This document shows positions 29,632 through 29,714 of a DNA stretch of 29,714 nt, piece after piece (the first letter of the stretch is position 1; every line of letters begins with the position of its first letter). The notes below the pieces were generated by a model. The model saw only the letters and a list, made by a program, of their open reading frames with translations, ran no database searches and had not been told where the DNA came from. The position numbers and the translations under genes are program-made. The stretch is from positions 1 through 29,714 of the IMG/VR virus record IMGVR_UViG_3300047380_000735. The stretch is one strand, 5' to 3'. The stretch is from a virus.

Positions 29632-29714
29632 AAAATTGGCATATTTGACATTTTTAACATGACATTCATCGTCGCTAAAACATCTCCTTCACAATAATTT
29701 TTAATATCTTCAAG
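29628..29714 (-). CDS. 3'-5' exonuclease, C-terminal end only (window edge)
   Basis: A frame enters from the right edge and ends at TGA 29628-29630. The last 28 residues read LEDIKNYCEGDVLATMNVML, then KMSNMPIL. 'YCEGD' fits the ExoIII Y-x3-D motif of DEDDy exonucleases, and 'DVLATMNV.L' matches their final helix. It overlaps the glycosyltransferase by 4 bases. The main part lies outside the window, so the exact family (DnaQ-like or PolB-exo-like) is undecided. Confidence 0.7.
   Translation of the reverse strand, partial: LEDIKNYCEGDVLATMNVMLKMSNMPIL

Noticed and set aside
1-29714. tRNA genes, CRISPR arrays, integrase, attachment sites, insertion sequences
   Set aside because: No intergenic gap is larger than about 125 bases, and no cloverleaf, spaced direct repeats or transposase motifs were seen.

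Overview
This window looks like about 29.7 kb of a T4-like (contractile-tailed, myovirus) phage genome. The likely host is a member of the Bacteroidetes, probably Flavobacteriia. Four things support this. The baseplate genes gp25, gp6, a gp5-type spike, a gp27-type hub, a LysM/gp53-like protein and a gp13-type neck protein are present. The DNA is strongly AT-rich and every credible gene is on the minus strand. Most start codons follow A/T-rich leaders without a Shine-Dalgarno sequence, as in Bacteroidetes. A phage bS21 protein most resembles Bacteroidetes bS21. Transcription runs from high to low coordinates.

Region 1, about 29.7-20.5 kb, holds DNA-metabolism, translation and host-takeover genes. 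It contains the tail end of a DEDDy 3'-5' exonuclease, a glycosyltransferase, an ExoX-C/DUF3820-like small protein, a family of three small 'EEYEKC' proteins, a 47-aa micro-ORF, a class-B J-protein and ribosomal protein bS21. PhoH, RNase HII, a four-helix membrane protein, UV endonuclease UvsE and several small conserved phage proteins follow. An acidic repeat protein with a T4-type capsid-targeting sequence and a dCMP deaminase close the region. It is divided into short units by rho-independent terminators and by a recurring phage-specific promoter cassette.

Region 2, about 20.3-18.0 kb, holds five small tightly packed or overlapping proteins of unknown function. A T4-type late promoter (TATAAATA) lies ahead of four of them.

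Region 3, about 18.0 kb to the left edge, is the tail and baseplate module. In transcription order it holds a tube-cap-like protein, a LysM/gp53-like protein, the hub with a Pro-Glu repeat, a second tube-associated protein, a spike without lysozyme, and a large unknown protein. A four-S1-domain RNA-binding protein, an LPD29-like protein and an amidoligase-beta-helix fusion interrupt the structural genes. The gp13-like neck protein, gp25, gp6, a small linker protein, a gp7-like wedge with PKD domains and two virion/fibre-like proteins complete it.

The most exciting signal is that the phage carries both a bS21 homologue and a free-standing four-domain S1-like protein. In Bacteroidetes, bS21 helps mask the anti-Shine-Dalgarno sequence, and S1 domains bind mRNA leaders. 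The pair suggests the phage retunes host translation initiation towards its own leaders. The amidoligase fused to a beta-helix inside the baseplate cluster is the second most unusual item. No tRNA, CRISPR array, integrase or insertion sequence was seen. No gene-free stretch exceeds about 125 bases.
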